Assembly (NCBI GenBank): GCA_020350725.1
Contig: CP070719.1
Coordinates: forward strand, 1,010,099-1,030,651
DNA: 20,553 nucleotides
Source of the DNA: a bacterium
GTDB lineage: Bacteria > BMS3Abin14
Direction of reading: 5' to 3'
In this document: piece after piece, positions 1 through 8,305 of the stretch
How the letters are laid out: the number at the start of each line of letters is the position of its first letter
How positions within the stretch are numbered: position 1 is the stretch's first letter
Translations under genes and position numbers: made by a program
The notes under the pieces: model-generated
Seen by the model: only the letters and a program-made list of their open reading frames with translations
Databases searched by the model: none
Told to the model about the DNA's origin: nothing

Positions 1-7
1 AAGCGGT

Positions 8-46
8 TGTCATTGCGAACCGATGCCCGGGTGAAGCAATCCATAA
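8..46 (+). repeat. Left-arm copy of a dispersed palindromic repeat
   Basis: The segment starting CATTGCGAAC and running to AAGCAATCC aligns, with a few substitutions, to the left half of the palindromic element at 20421-20502. Shared blocks are CATTGCGAAC, GAT-CCC, GTG and AGCA-TCC. Only the left arm is present, so this looks like a truncated or decayed copy. Confidence 0.55.
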
Positions 47-53
47 CTGGGAG

Positions 54-75
54 CCGTGAACCCTTCGACAGGCTC
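54..75 (+). repeat. Direct repeat unit, copy 1
   Basis: This 22-base unit contains CCCTTCGACAGGCTC and recurs without change at 187-208. A partial variant (GTTCGACAAGCTCACGG) follows directly at about 77-93. Units of this kind are, from general knowledge, common dispersed intergenic repeats in deltaproteobacterial and related environmental genomes. Confidence 0.8.
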
Positions 76-100
76 CGTTCGACAAGCTCACGGCAGGCAG

Positions 101-120
101 GGCAGGCGGTGAACTGTGAA
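101..120 (+). repeat. Direct repeat B, copy 1
   Basis: This 20-base unit beginning GGCAGGCGGTGAAC recurs exactly at 211-230. In both places it lies shortly after a CCCTTCGACAGGCTC unit, so the two words belong to one larger repeated module (54-120 and 187-230) that differs only by an insertion in the first copy. Confidence 0.8.
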
Positions 121-133
121 TCAGTCTTTTCAA

Positions 134-159
134 ATCACGAATCACCAATCACCAATCAC
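134..159 (+). repeat. ATCAC-rich short tandem repeat
   Basis: Repeated ATCACGAATCAC / CAATCAC words run through this stretch. The 12-mer ATCACGAATCAC at 134-145 reappears at the far right end of the window (20527-20538), so the family flanks the gene cluster on both sides. Confidence 0.65.
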
Positions 160-186
160 GGCGGTTTCTCAACTGTGAGCTGTGAA

Positions 187-208
187 CCGTGAACCCTTCG
201 ACAGGCTC
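187..208 (+). repeat. Direct repeat unit, copy 2
   Basis: Identical to 54-75. It is followed directly by AGGGCAGGC and then by the second copy of repeat B, giving the uninterrupted form of the module. Confidence 0.8.
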
Positions 209-210
209 AG

Positions 211-230
211 GGCAGGCGGTGAACTGTGAA
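211..230 (+). repeat. Direct repeat B, copy 2
   Basis: Identical to 101-120. Confidence 0.8.
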
Positions 231-240
231 CTATCCTTTA

Positions 241-294
241 CCACAGAGGACACAGAGGCGTCCCTTGAGACGCCGCCACAGAGGGCCACAGAGA
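241..294 (+). repeat. CCACAGAG repeats around a small perfect hairpin
   Basis: Four CACAGAG words flank a perfect 6-bp inverted repeat, GGCGTC (257-262) and GACGCC (269-274), with a 6-nt loop. No T-run follows, so it is not read as an intrinsic terminator. It resembles the dispersed CCACAGAGGACACAGAG family often seen between genes in environmental genomes. Confidence 0.6.
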
Positions 295-387
295 TCGTTT
301 AAGTTTTGGATTTTGGATTGATCTCCAATGCTCTAATCTCTAATGCTCAAATGTTCTGCTATTCAACCATAAACCGTGAACTGGAAA

Positions 388-402
388 GGTTGAACAGTAA
401 CC
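388..402. promoter_or_regulatory. Candidate SOS operator (LexA-like inverted repeat) upstream of recA
   Basis: GGTT (388-391) and AACC (399-402) form an inverted repeat around GAACAGT, about 100 nt before the recA start. An outer CTGG/CCAG pair at 381-384 and 401-404 does not share its centre. recA is normally LexA-controlled, and LexA motifs differ between deltaproteobacterial groups. As I remember it, the Geobacter motif is also GGTT...ACC-like but longer, so this is not an exact match. The assignment is tentative. Confidence 0.22.
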
Positions 403-422
403 AGCTGAGTGGGCGGCTGTGG

Positions 423-465
423 TGGTAAAATGGTACGCGATTTGCTATTATTTTTCGGTTAATAA
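423..465 (+). promoter_or_regulatory. Possible recA promoter region (AT-rich)
   Basis: This is the most AT-rich part of the recA leader. TATTAT at 446-451 and TAATAA at 460-465 could serve as a -10 element, but no convincing TTGACA-like -35 stands 16-18 nt upstream of either. The call rests on position and composition only. Confidence 0.25.
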
Positions 466-501
466 CACCATTGGACCCGGATGATCGGGAGGTAAAGGTA
501 A

Positions 502-1533
502 ATGACCCAAAGATCGGACAGAGAGAAGGCAATTGACGCTGCCGTGAGCCAGATCGAGAAGCATTTCGGCAAGGGCTCCATTATGCGCCTCGGCTCCGAC
601 GAGGCCGTACCAGGGGTCCCGGTTATATCCACGGGAGCTCTTCCCCTCGATATCGCACTCGGCGTGGGAGGCATTCCCAGGGGCAGAGTGACCGAGATCT
701 ACGGTCCGGAATCGTCGGGAAAGACAACCCTCACGCTTCACCTGGTGGCCGAGGCCCAGAAGACGGGTGGTGTGGCGGCGTTTATCGACGCCGAACACGC
801 CCTCGACATCGGGTACGCCAGAAAACTCGGTGTTCGGACGGATGATCTCCTGGTGTCCCAGCCCGATACGGGTGAACAGGCGCTGGAGATCGCCGAAATG
901 CTCCTTCGCAGCGGTGCCATGGATATCATCATCATCGATTCCGTCGCGGCCCTCGTCCCCCGTGCGGAGATCGAGGGAGACATGGGGGATTCCCACATGG
1001 GCCTCCAGGCGCGGCTGATGTCCCAGGCCCTGAGAAAACTGACGGGTGCCGTGAGCAAGACCCGTACTGCACTCGTCTTCATCAACCAGATCCGGATGAA
1101 GATAGGCGTCATGTTCGGGAACCCGGAGACCACCACCGGCGGCAACGCCCTCAAATTCTATTCCTCCGTACGGCTGGACATCCGAAGGATAGGGACACTG
1201 AAGGAGGGGGATGCGACCGTGGGAAGCCGGATCCGGGTCAAGGTGGTCAAGAACAAGATCGCCCCACCCTTCAGACAGGCGGAGTTCGACATGATCAACG
1301 GGGAGGGGATCTCGCGGGAGGGCGCCATCCTTGATATGGCCCTCGAGTCGGGTATTGTGAACCGCAGCGGCGCCTGGTACTCCTACGGCGACGAGAGGAT
1401 CGGACAGGGACGCGAGAATGCGAGGACCTTCCTCAAGGAACACCCTGACGTGTCGGGGGAACTGGAAGGGAAGGTAAAGGAGCAGTGCGGTCTCGAACAG
1501 TTGGATTCCAATGTCGGAGGTGATGCGGAATGA
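502..1533 (+). CDS. recA: RecA recombinase
   Basis: RecA forms ATP-dependent filaments on single-stranded DNA, drives strand exchange in recombinational repair, and triggers LexA self-cleavage in the SOS response. The 343-aa product has the normal family length. Visible features are the Walker A motif GPESSGKTT (residues 68-76), the Walker B strand MDIIIIDS followed by [16 protein letters not shown], the DNA-binding L2 region around [22 protein letters not shown], and a short acidic C-terminus (GGDAE). The ATG at 502 is preceded by GGGAGGT (487-493) with 8 nt spacing, a strong ribosome binding site that fixes the start. Its stop codon overlaps the start of the next gene by 4 nt. An SOS-type operator is only tentatively visible upstream. 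Confidence 0.98.
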   Translation: MTQRSDREKAIDAAVSQIEKHFGKGSIMRLGSDEAVPGVPVISTGALPLDIALGVGGIPRGRVTEIYGPESSGKTTLTLHLVAEAQKTGGVAAFIDAEHALDIGYARKLGVRTDDLLVSQPDTGEQALEIAEMLLRSGAMDIIIIDSVAALVPRAEIEGDMGDSHMGLQARLMSQALRKLTGAVSKTRTALVFINQIRMKIGVMFGNPETTTGGNALKFYSSVRLDIRRIGTLKEGDATVGSRIRVKVVKNKIAPPFRQAEFDMINGEGISREGAILDMALESGIVNRSGAWYSYGDERIGQGRENARTFLKEHPDVSGELEGKVKEQCGLEQLDSNVGGDAE

Positions 1534-2732
1534 GCGATCAGGCGGCAATAGATATCAATGATCTTTTAAAAAAGGCCGCTGGCTATAATGCGTCCGACCT
1601 GCACCTCAAGGTGGGCAACCCGGCCGTCATCCGGGTGGATGGTAAACTTCACCCCATCCCCCAGATGCGGAGGGTGACGCAGGAAGATGTGATGAAAATG
1701 GCCTTCGGCATCATGAACGACGCCCAGAAGGACCGGTTCAAACGAAGCAACGAACTGGACATAGCCTACAGCGTCCCCGGCCTGGGACGCTTCCGGGTGA
1801 ACATCTTCCAGCAGAGGGGTACCGTCGGGATGGTGTTCCGGCTCATACCCGTGAAGATCCTCACGGTAGAGGAGCTCAACCTGCCCAAGGTGCTCGAATC
1901 TCTCGCGGTCCGTCCACGAGGGCTTATCCTCGTTACCGGAACCACGGGCAGCGGGAAGTCCACCACCCTCGCCGGGATGATCCACCACATCAATCACAAC
2001 CGGACGGCCCACATCATCACCGTCGAGGACCCCATTGAATACCTTCACCGGGACGTCAAATGCCTGATCAACCAGCGGGAGGTAGGTTCTGACACCCTGT
2101 CATTCGGCGCCTCGCTGAAGAGCGCCCTCAGGCAGGACCCGGACGTGATCATGGTCGGCGAGATGAGGGATTTCGAGACGATCGAGACTGCGCTGGTTGC
2201 CGCGGAGACCGGGCATCTGGTCCTGAGCACCGTCCACACGGTGGATGCCACGGAGACGGTAAACCGGATCATATCCGTGTTTCCCCCCTATCAGCAGAAG
2301 CAGATCAGACTTCAGCTGGCGGGAGTGCTTCAGGGGATCATCTCCATGAGGCTGGTGCCCCGGGCGGACGGAAAGGGCCGGGTTCCCGCCGTCGAGGTCC
2401 TGGTGGCCACGAACCGGGTAAAGGAGTGCATCATCGACAAGGACAGGACCCACGAACTGGCGGATATTATCGGTCAGGGCTATTCCCAGTACGGCATGCA
2501 GTCCTTCGACCAGGCCCTGATGATCCTGTTTAAGAAGAAACTGATCACCTACGAGGAAGCACTTCGACAGAGCACACGCCCGGACGACTTCGCCCTCAAG
2601 GTCAAGGGGATCGATGCCACGGATGAGTCCTGGGTGGAATTTGAGAAGATGGAACAGGATCTGGCCGCCTCCTCCGGGGAGCAGGAAGGGGTCCCCGATC
2701 AGGGTGAGGACGTGAAGCTCGATCGTTTCTGA
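1530..2732 (+). CDS. pilT: PilT-family type IV pilus retraction ATPase
   Basis: PilT ATPases are cytoplasmic hexamers that power depolymerisation of type IV pili. This 400-aa protein has the family plan: an N-terminal PAS-like domain (from about residue 5, [17 protein letters not shown]), Walker [10 protein letters not shown] (137-145), Asp box ITVEDPIEY (163-171), Walker [10 protein letters not shown] (206-214) and His box [10 protein letters not shown] (228-237). The end of the conserved core, [13 protein letters not shown], is typical. Where canonical PilT has AIRNLIRE, this protein reads RVKECIID (296-303), a marked divergence. It also carries an acidic tail of about 40 residues. GGAGGTGA at 1516-1523 is a good ribosome binding site, and the start overlaps recA by 4 nt (ATGA). 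No pilin or pilus assembly genes accompany it, so its partner pilus must be encoded elsewhere. A role with the T2SS pseudopilus is possible but unproven. Confidence 0.92.
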   Translation: MSDQAAIDINDLLKKAAGYNASDLHLKVGNPAVIRVDGKLHPIPQMRRVTQEDVMKMAFGIMNDAQKDRFKRSNELDIAYSVPGLGRFRVNIFQQRGTVGMVFRLIPVKILTVEELNLPKVLESLAVRPRGLILVTGTTGSGKSTTLAGMIHHINHNRTAHIITVEDPIEYLHRDVKCLINQREVGSDTLSFGASLKSALRQDPDVIMVGEMRDFETIETALVAAETGHLVLSTVHTVDATETVNRIISVFPPYQQKQIRLQLAGVLQGIISMRLVPRADGKGRVPAVEVLVATNRVKECIIDKDRTHELADIIGQGYSQYGMQSFDQALMILFKKKLITYEEALRQSTRPDDFALKVKGIDATDESWVEFEKMEQDLAASSGEQEGVPDQGEDVKLDRF

Positions 2733-3208
2733 TGGTTGAAGAAAGCCGCCGGGATGCCTACAACTGGGCCATCAGAGCCCTCTCCAGAAGAATGCGGAGT
2801 GTCCAAGAGATCGAATCGGGACTCCTGGCAAAGGGTGTTTCCCATCAAGTGGTTGTCGATGTCATCACCGATCTGCTCGGAATGGGATATCTGGACGACC
2901 TGAAATTCGCCTCCGATTGGGTGGAGTTAAGATCGGCGAGACGCGGATACGGTCGAGTCAGACTGTCCCATGAACTCCACGGAAAGGGCGTGCCTGATGA
3001 GGTCGCCCGTCAGGTCATGGATCGGTATCTTTCTCCGGCCCGGGAGACCGAGATCGCAAGGAAGGCCATAAGGAAGAAGATGGGCGGACTTCGGGGCAGT
3101 GAGGTCAGGGAAAAAGCCCACCTGTACCGGTTCCTTCGGGGCAGAGGGTTCACATCGGCTGCCATCTGGGCGGCACTCGCTGATGTCGAAGAGGAGGAGA
3201 GGGGTTGA
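2732..3208 (+). CDS. recX: RecX regulatory protein
   Basis: RecX binds RecA filaments and modulates their growth and activity. The 158-aa product is the usual length and consists of short helical repeats. Family-like segments include NWAIRALSRRMRSVQEIESGLLAKGVS, then DLLGMGYLDDLKFASDWVELRS, the central RGYGRVRLSHELHGKGV, and a C-terminal FLRGRGFTSAAIWAALAD. It overlaps the pilT stop by one nt (TGATG). Only a distant GGTGAGGA lies upstream, so it probably depends on translational coupling. recX commonly sits next to recA; here pilT separates the two. The downstream alaS neighbour is also a familiar recX context. Confidence 0.9.
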   Translation: MVEESRRDAYNWAIRALSRRMRSVQEIESGLLAKGVSHQVVVDVITDLLGMGYLDDLKFASDWVELRSARRGYGRVRLSHELHGKGVPDEVARQVMDRYLSPARETEIARKAIRKKMGGLRGSEVREKAHLYRFLRGRGFTSAAIWAALADVEEEERG

Positions 3209-5850
3209 AGGGTGTCGAGATAAGAGAGACATTCCTGGGATACTTCGAGAAGAGAGGTCACCAGCGGGTCAGGAGCTCCTCGCTGATCCCCCAGAACGAT
3301 CCGACCCTGTTTTTTACCAATGCGGGGATGGTTCAGTTCAAGGATGTTTTCCTGGGCCAGGATAGGAGGGATTATGTCCGCGCGGCCTCGACCCAGAAGT
3401 GCATGCGCGTCTCGGGCAAACACAACGACCTGGAGAACGTGGGACGGACGGCAAGGCACCACACCTTTTTCGAGATGCTGGGAAACTTCTCCTTCGGCGA
3501 TTATTTCAAGCGGGATGCCATCCATTTCGGTTGGGATTTCCTCACCGATGAGGTGTCCATAGATCCGACCAGGCTCCTGGTCACCGTCTTTCAGGAGGAC
3601 GACGAAGCCCACGACCTGTGGATCGAAGTCGCCGGAGTCCCTAAGGACCGGATATATCGCCTCGGAGAGAAAGACAATTTCTGGGCCATGGGGGAAACGG
3701 GACCCTGCGGTCCCTGTTCCGAGATCCTCTTCGATCAGGGCGACGGGTTCGGCTGCGGACTCGACAGCTGCGGCCCGGATTGTGACTGCGGCAGATACCT
3801 GGAGCTGTGGAACCTGGTGTTCATGCAGTACAACCGGGACCCCACGGGAAACCTTACTCCCCTGCCCAAGCCCAGCATCGATACCGGGATGGGTTTAGAG
3901 CGCCTGGCGGCGGTTCTTCAGGGCAAGGACAGCAATTACGACACGGACCTCCTGCATCCCTTCGTCCTCGAGGCGTCAAAACTGTCGGGCGTATCTTGCG
4001 GTTCCTCGGAGGAGAAGGACGTCAGCCTCAGGGTCATCGCCGACCACATACGTGCCATTACCTTCCTGGTCTCCGACGGCATCCTGCCCTCTAACGAGGG
4101 TCGCGGCTATGTCCTGCGGAGGATCATGAGAAGGGCGGCCCGTCACGGAAAGCTCCTCGGAATGGACGAACCGTTCCTCTACCGGATCTGTCCCCTTGTC
4201 GGGGAGCAAATGGGCGACGCTTTCCCCGAGGTCCCCGAGAATATGGAGACGGTGGTCAGAGTCGTCCAGCTCGAGGAGGAGAGGTTTGGAAAGACCCTCG
4301 ATCAGGGGCTTCGCCGCCTCTCTGAGCTTATCGACCAGGTCAAGAGCGCCGGGGGCGGCACCCTGCCCGGCGAAGAGGTGTTCAGGCTCTACGACACGTT
4401 CGGTTTTCCGCTGGATCTGTCCCAGGACATAGCGGAGGAGAACGGCCTGACCGTGGACGAGGCGGATTTCAACCGGGAGATGGAACAGCAGCGGGAGAGG
4501 GCCCGTGCCGCCTGGGCCGGGTCCGGGGAGGAGGATGTTCCGGCCCTCTTCCGTTCCCTCAGGGAAAGCGGCGGACCGGTGATCTTCACCGGATATGAGG
4601 AGGAGACCACCGACCGGGCCGTCATAACAGCCATGGCTGAGGGCGGTGAGCCCGTCGATTCCTGGCAGGGCGAAGGTGAACTGGACATCGTCATCGACAG
4701 GACACCCTTTTACGGTGAAAGCGGCGGCCAGGTGGGTGACACCGGCACCATCGAGGGTGAGGGCTTCCACGCGAGGGTCACCGAGACGATCCGCCCCCTT
4801 GCCGACTTCGTCGTCCACCGATGCAGGCTCTCGAAAGACAGCCGGCTCCGGGTGGGTGACCAGTGCCGGGCCGAGATCGACCACGGCCAGCGATCCGCCA
4901 CAAGGAGAAATCACACCGCCACCCACCTCCTTCACTCAGCCCTGAGGCAGCTTCTGGGCGAGCATATCAAGCAGTCGGGGTCCCTGGTGGATGCCCAGCG
5001 GCTCCGCTTCGATTTCACCCACTTCTCGGCCCTCACACCGGCGGAGATGGAGGAGATCGAGGATGCCGTCAACCTTCGGGTCCTTGAGAACATAGAGGTC
5101 AAGACCGAGCAGATGGACATGGACGAGGCCGTGGAACTGGGCGCCGTGGCCCTCTTCGGCGAGAAATACAGGGAGAAGGTGCGGGTGGTCTCGGTCCCCG
5201 GGGTAAGCATGGAACTGTGCGGAGGCACCCACGCCAGGCGCACCGGCGATATCGGGCTGTTCAAGATCGTCCAGGAGGGCAGTGTCGCTGCCGGCGTGAG
5301 GAGGATCGAGGCGGTCACCGGAACGGGGGTGGTGGAGCGGATAAGGGCTGAGGAAACCTCCCTTCGTAAAATGGCCGACTCCGCCAAGGTTCCCGTCCTC
5401 GAGCTTCCGGTCCGATTTCAGAAGCTCCTGTCAACCGTTCAGGAGCAGGAGAGGAAGATCAGGGACCTCCAGCGGGAGGTCGCGGGAGGGGGCGTGAGCC
5501 TCGAGGGGCAGATCCGAGAGGTGAACGGGCTCCGGTACCTGGCGGCCGAGCTTCCCGGGCAGGATCCGTCATCCCTGAGGGATACCGCCGACCGGGTAAA
5601 GGACAGGATGAAGAGCGGTGTGGTCCTCCTCGCTACCAGACATGAGGAGAAAGCCTTTCTGGTCTGTGTCGTGACCAGGGATCTCACGGACAGGATACAG
5701 GCGTCGGAGGTCATCCGGCGCCTGGCCCCCATAGTGGGCGGCGGCGGCGGCGGAAGGCCGGACATGGCCCAGGCCGGAGGCAAGAACCCGGACGGTCTCG
5801 CGGAACTCCTCGCCAGCGTCGAGGAGACTCTCAAGGAGCTGGCCGAGTGA
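3205..5850 (+). CDS. alaS: Alanyl-tRNA synthetase
   Basis: AlaRS charges tRNA-Ala and edits mischarged serine and glycine. The 881-aa protein is full length. The N-terminal catalytic core contains STQKCMRVSGKHNDLENVG and RHHTFFEMLGNFSFGDYFK (85-102). A cysteine-rich stretch from GPCGPCSE (about 168) to CGLDSCGPDCDCGRY resembles the form found in many bacteria. The editing domain has HTATH (H570, H574) and CGGTH (C672, H676), the zinc-binding set. The C-terminal DHHA1 region ends with a glycine run and RPDMAQAGGKNPDG (about 845-862). The start is a TTG at 3205 that overlaps the recX TGA by 4 nt and follows GAGGAGGAG (3191-3199). No nearer ATG fits, because the conserved N-terminus begins immediately. 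It overlaps the next gene by 4 nt. Confidence 0.97.
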   Translation: MKGVEIRETFLGYFEKRGHQRVRSSSLIPQNDPTLFFTNAGMVQFKDVFLGQDRRDYVRAASTQKCMRVSGKHNDLENVGRTARHHTFFEMLGNFSFGDYFKRDAIHFGWDFLTDEVSIDPTRLLVTVFQEDDEAHDLWIEVAGVPKDRIYRLGEKDNFWAMGETGPCGPCSEILFDQGDGFGCGLDSCGPDCDCGRYLELWNLVFMQYNRDPTGNLTPLPKPSIDTGMGLERLAAVLQGKDSNYDTDLLHPFVLEASKLSGVSCGSSEEKDVSLRVIADHIRAITFLVSDGILPSNEGRGYVLRRIMRRAARHGKLLGMDEPFLYRICPLVGEQMGDAFPEVPENMETVVRVVQLEEERFGKTLDQGLRRLSELIDQVKSAGGGTLPGEEVFRLYDTFGFPLDLSQDIAEENGLTVDEADFNREMEQQRERARAAWAGSGEEDVPALFRSLRESGGPVIFTGYEEETTDRAVITAMAEGGEPVDSWQGEGELDIVIDRTPFYGESGGQVGDTGTIEGEGFHARVTETIRPLADFVVHRCRLSKDSRLRVGDQCRAEIDHGQRSATRRNHTATHLLHSALRQLLGEHIKQSGSLVDAQRLRFDFTHFSALTPAEMEEIEDAVNLRVLENIEVKTEQMDMDEAVELGAVALFGEKYREKVRVVSVPGVSMELCGGTHARRTGDIGLFKIVQEGSVAAGVRRIEAVTGTGVVERIRAEETSLRKMADSAKVPVLELPVRFQKLLSTVQEQERKIRDLQREVAGGGVSLEGQIREVNGLRYLAAELPGQDPSSLRDTADRVKDRMKSGVVLLATRHEEKAFLVCVVTRDLTDRIQASEVIRRLAPIVGGGGGGRPDMAQAGGKNPDGLAELLASVEETLKELAE

Positions 5851-8300
5851 GATCACAAGGCGGTCTGGTTCCCCTCTGTCTCGTGGCCGTTTGCCTCTTC
5901 CTGGGTTCCTGCTGGATCCCGCTGCCTGAGGAGACGGCCGTCGTGGTCAATGTCCTCGATGCGGCCAACCCCGCCAACCTGTCCGTGGGGTCGGGTAACG
6001 TCAGGCCGGTGGAAGGTGTCGTGGTCCTCCTGGACGGACAGGCCTCGACCACAAATCAGAACGGAGGCGTCTTCAGGAGTTTCGACACGGCGGGCGACCA
6101 TCTCCTCCAGGTGGACGCCGGCAGCCTCGTCGATCCCCAGGGAGGCCGGAGCTTCATCCTCTCCGGTAGTCACCTCTCCGGCGAGCGGCAGGGTGCGGCC
6201 GTCCTCTACGCGGACCGTCCCTTCGCCCTCACCGACTCGACCATTGTCGTTCCGGTGGAGAAGGGCTCCATCACAGTCGCCACCGTCTACCTGCAGGATA
6301 TGCTGGTGTCCCCTGCCGACAACCAGTGGCTGACGGACGGGTCGGACGGCGACTCGCCCTATCGGTCAGGAAACGGCGGCTTCGAATACCAGGATGCGCC
6401 CGAGCCCACATTCTGGTGGCGGCAGGAGCCCTCCATCGTGAGCACGGTGGGGACGCCCCTCGACTTCACCTTTCAGCTGTGGGAAGACGACGACGGGGAC
6501 ACGCGTTACCCCTTGGGGATTGTCGATGTGAACGGTTACAATAGTGCCATGGATGCCACCGACCCCACCTACATCCAGCCCGACTGGCAGGTCCCGCTCT
6601 CCGGCCTCCAGAGGGCGAGGGCGGCCGGCGGAGCCGGCCAGGTAAGGATATGGTCCGGCCAGGCCACCGGCTCATCGTTCTACGACGTCTATTATGCGCC
6701 CACCCCCCTCTGGGATGGGACGGAATGGGAGAACAACAGCGTCTACCCGGGGGTCACCTCGGCGGCCGACGGCGGCGCCCTGCGGTTCGATCTGGGTCCC
6801 GGAACGGTCAATCCGGGTGTTCTGTTCAAGAACGGCGTCCCGCACACCTTCGGTCTGCGGGCGAGGGACGGATCGGCCAACCTGGACGCGACGGTTGCCA
6901 CCTCGACCCGTGAGGCGGTGCCGCCTTCCTCCGCCTCCGCACCCTCGTGGAGCGGTGTCCCGTCGGTCTCGGCCGTCGCCGACTCGGCGTTGGGGGGAGC
7001 CGTGGTCCTCTCCTTCGGAGCCGCCACCGGTGGCGTGGGGGCGTTATCCTATCGGGTCTACGCGGCTCCCACAGCCGATTTTGACAGACTGCCCTTCCAC
7101 GAGAGAAACATTCGGGCGACCGTCGCCACTACCGCGTTCACCCTTCAGGGCCTGATCAACGGCGTGTCCTACACCTTCGGGGTGGAGCCCATCGACACCG
7201 TGGGCAACTTCGCCCAGGGTGTCACGGCCATCGCTACGCCCTCCTCGGCATCAGCCCTCGACACCACGGCGCCGGTCTGGTCGGACGGGTCCGGGGGCGT
7301 TACCGTGACGCCGACGGCATCCCCGGGAGAGGCGGCCGTCAGCTTTCCCCAGGCCTCCGACGCCAACACGGTCACCTACCGGCTTTACTGGGCCCCTGCG
7401 GCCCTGTCCTCGGCAGATGCGGAAGCCCTTTGGTTCACCGATTATCCGAGCACCGTGTCCACGCCGGTCACCGTCGGCGGGCTGGTCAACGGGGTGTCCT
7501 ACCGTTTCACCGTGCGGGCCCTCGATCCCTCGGGGAATTCGGTGCCGGGACAGAGTACCCTTCTGACCCTCACAGCCGGTGCCGGCCCCGTCTGGGAGAC
7601 CGACGATCCGGCCCTTTTTTCCAGTGTCATCCGGTCCTCGGGCTCCACTGTCCGGCACCTCGGCTGGAAATACGACTGGAACGGTTTCGCCCTCACGCGG
7701 TCGGGCTCCGGGGCGGGAGGCAGGGGTGAGTACGTGTGGCGGGTGATCCAGGAGAACCCCGATCTGGGGCTGACCCCCATCCGGAGTAAACTGGCCGCCT
7801 TCTACCTCTACCCGGAGTACCACTTCAAGCAGAACGGCGTCGACGTCAAGGACTCGGGCACAGTGGACCACGAGAACATCTTCACCGTCATGGACAGCCT
7901 CCTGTCCTCGGCCACCATCCTGGGTTCGGACTTCGATTTCGATGCCACCATCGGCCCCTCTTCCCAGGATTATCTGCAGAGGACGGCGACGGGGTTCCTG
8001 AACAACCTGCAGAATGCAAGCACTCCCGATACCGTCAACCAGCTGATGCTCCTCTATTCGACCGACAGCGATGGTGAGGCCTCATCCAATATCATCAGGA
8101 TAAACGTCATGAACCGCCAGACGGATCGAGCCGGTGATCCGCCGGAGCTGCAGTACAAGGATTACTTCGTGGCCTACGACGAGAACAGCGATTCGGTCTT
8201 CGATCCGTTCTCCCCGTTCAACTTCGAATCGGGAAACGACCACACAAGCGAGGATTACAGGGATCCCAATCTTTTGGATCCGGGTAGTATTATTCCCTAG
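5847..8300 (+). CDS. Predicted large lipoprotein with three fibronectin-III-like repeats
   Basis: I do not recognise this 817-aa protein as a named family. It begins with a hydrophobic signal (residues 6-20) ending in a lipobox LGSC, predicting lipidation at C22. Residues about 30-110 look like a carboxypeptidase-regulatory or Cna-B-type beta-sandwich (VEGVVVLLDGQ...GVFRSFDTAGDHLLQV). Three FN3-like modules follow. Each has a Y-[RD]-[VL]-Y-x-A-P motif (279-285, 402-408, 511-517) and a later NGVxxxFxxxxxD motif (329-341, 438-450, 548-560). Acidic loops DDDGD (214-218) and DENSDSVFD (778-786) could bind calcium. The final 235 residues are unrecognised. A GTG start overlaps the alaS stop by 4 nt, with AAGGAG at 5833-5838 giving 8 nt spacing. 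gspC starts 5 nt downstream, so co-expression with the secretion system is likely. Surface location, or a client or accessory role, is inference. Confidence 0.8.
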   Translation: MRSQGGLVPLCLVAVCLFLGSCWIPLPEETAVVVNVLDAANPANLSVGSGNVRPVEGVVVLLDGQASTTNQNGGVFRSFDTAGDHLLQVDAGSLVDPQGGRSFILSGSHLSGERQGAAVLYADRPFALTDSTIVVPVEKGSITVATVYLQDMLVSPADNQWLTDGSDGDSPYRSGNGGFEYQDAPEPTFWWRQEPSIVSTVGTPLDFTFQLWEDDDGDTRYPLGIVDVNGYNSAMDATDPTYIQPDWQVPLSGLQRARAAGGAGQVRIWSGQATGSSFYDVYYAPTPLWDGTEWENNSVYPGVTSAADGGALRFDLGPGTVNPGVLFKNGVPHTFGLRARDGSANLDATVATSTREAVPPSSASAPSWSGVPSVSAVADSALGGAVVLSFGAATGGVGALSYRVYAAPTADFDRLPFHERNIRATVATTAFTLQGLINGVSYTFGVEPIDTVGNFAQGVTAIATPSSASALDTTAPVWSDGSGGVTVTPTASPGEAAVSFPQASDANTVTYRLYWAPAALSSADAEALWFTDYPSTVSTPVTVGGLVNGVSYRFTVRALDPSGNSVPGQSTLLTLTAGAGPVWETDDPALFSSVIRSSGSTVRHLGWKYDWNGFALTRSGSGAGGRGEYVWRVIQENPDLGLTPIRSKLAAFYLYPEYHFKQNGVDVKDSGTVDHENIFTVMDSLLSSATILGSDFDFDATIGPSSQDYLQRTATGFLNNLQNASTPDTVNQLMLLYSTDSDGEASSNIIRINVMNRQTDRAGDPPELQYKDYFVAYDENSDSVFDPFSPFNFESGNDHTSEDYRDPNLLDPGSIIP

Positions 8301-8305
8301 AGACG

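Larger units (their letters stand above)
1..501. other. Non-coding, repeat-rich region upstream of recA
   Basis: No credible gene is visible in these 501 bases. The first 300 are a patchwork of short dispersed-repeat fragments: a partial palindromic element, tandem TGTGAAC-type words, a duplicated CCCTTCGACAGGCTC unit, an ATCAC-rich stretch and CCACAGAG repeats. The stretch from about 300 to 360 is low complexity (TTTTGGATTTTGGATT, then CTCTAATCTCTAATGCTC). Only the last 120 bases or so look like an ordinary gene leader, with AT-rich sequence at 441-466 and a Shine-Dalgarno sequence directly before recA. A 61-codon open frame at 7-192 runs entirely through repeats and is not treated as a gene. 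Confidence 0.8.

Noticed and set aside
7-192. 61-codon open frame on the + strand
   Set aside because: It runs wholly through dispersed-repeat words, has no ribosome binding site and no family-like features.
54-230. Possible CRISPR array from repeated units
   Set aside because: Only two copies of each unit, no regular spacers, and no cas genes nearby.
448-1548. Long antisense open frame (366 codons) across recA
   Set aside because: It is the shadow of a GC-rich, strongly conserved recA gene; the recA frame explains the conservation.
3976-4935. 319-codon antisense open frame across alaS
   Set aside because: Same composition effect; alaS motifs on the + strand account for this region.
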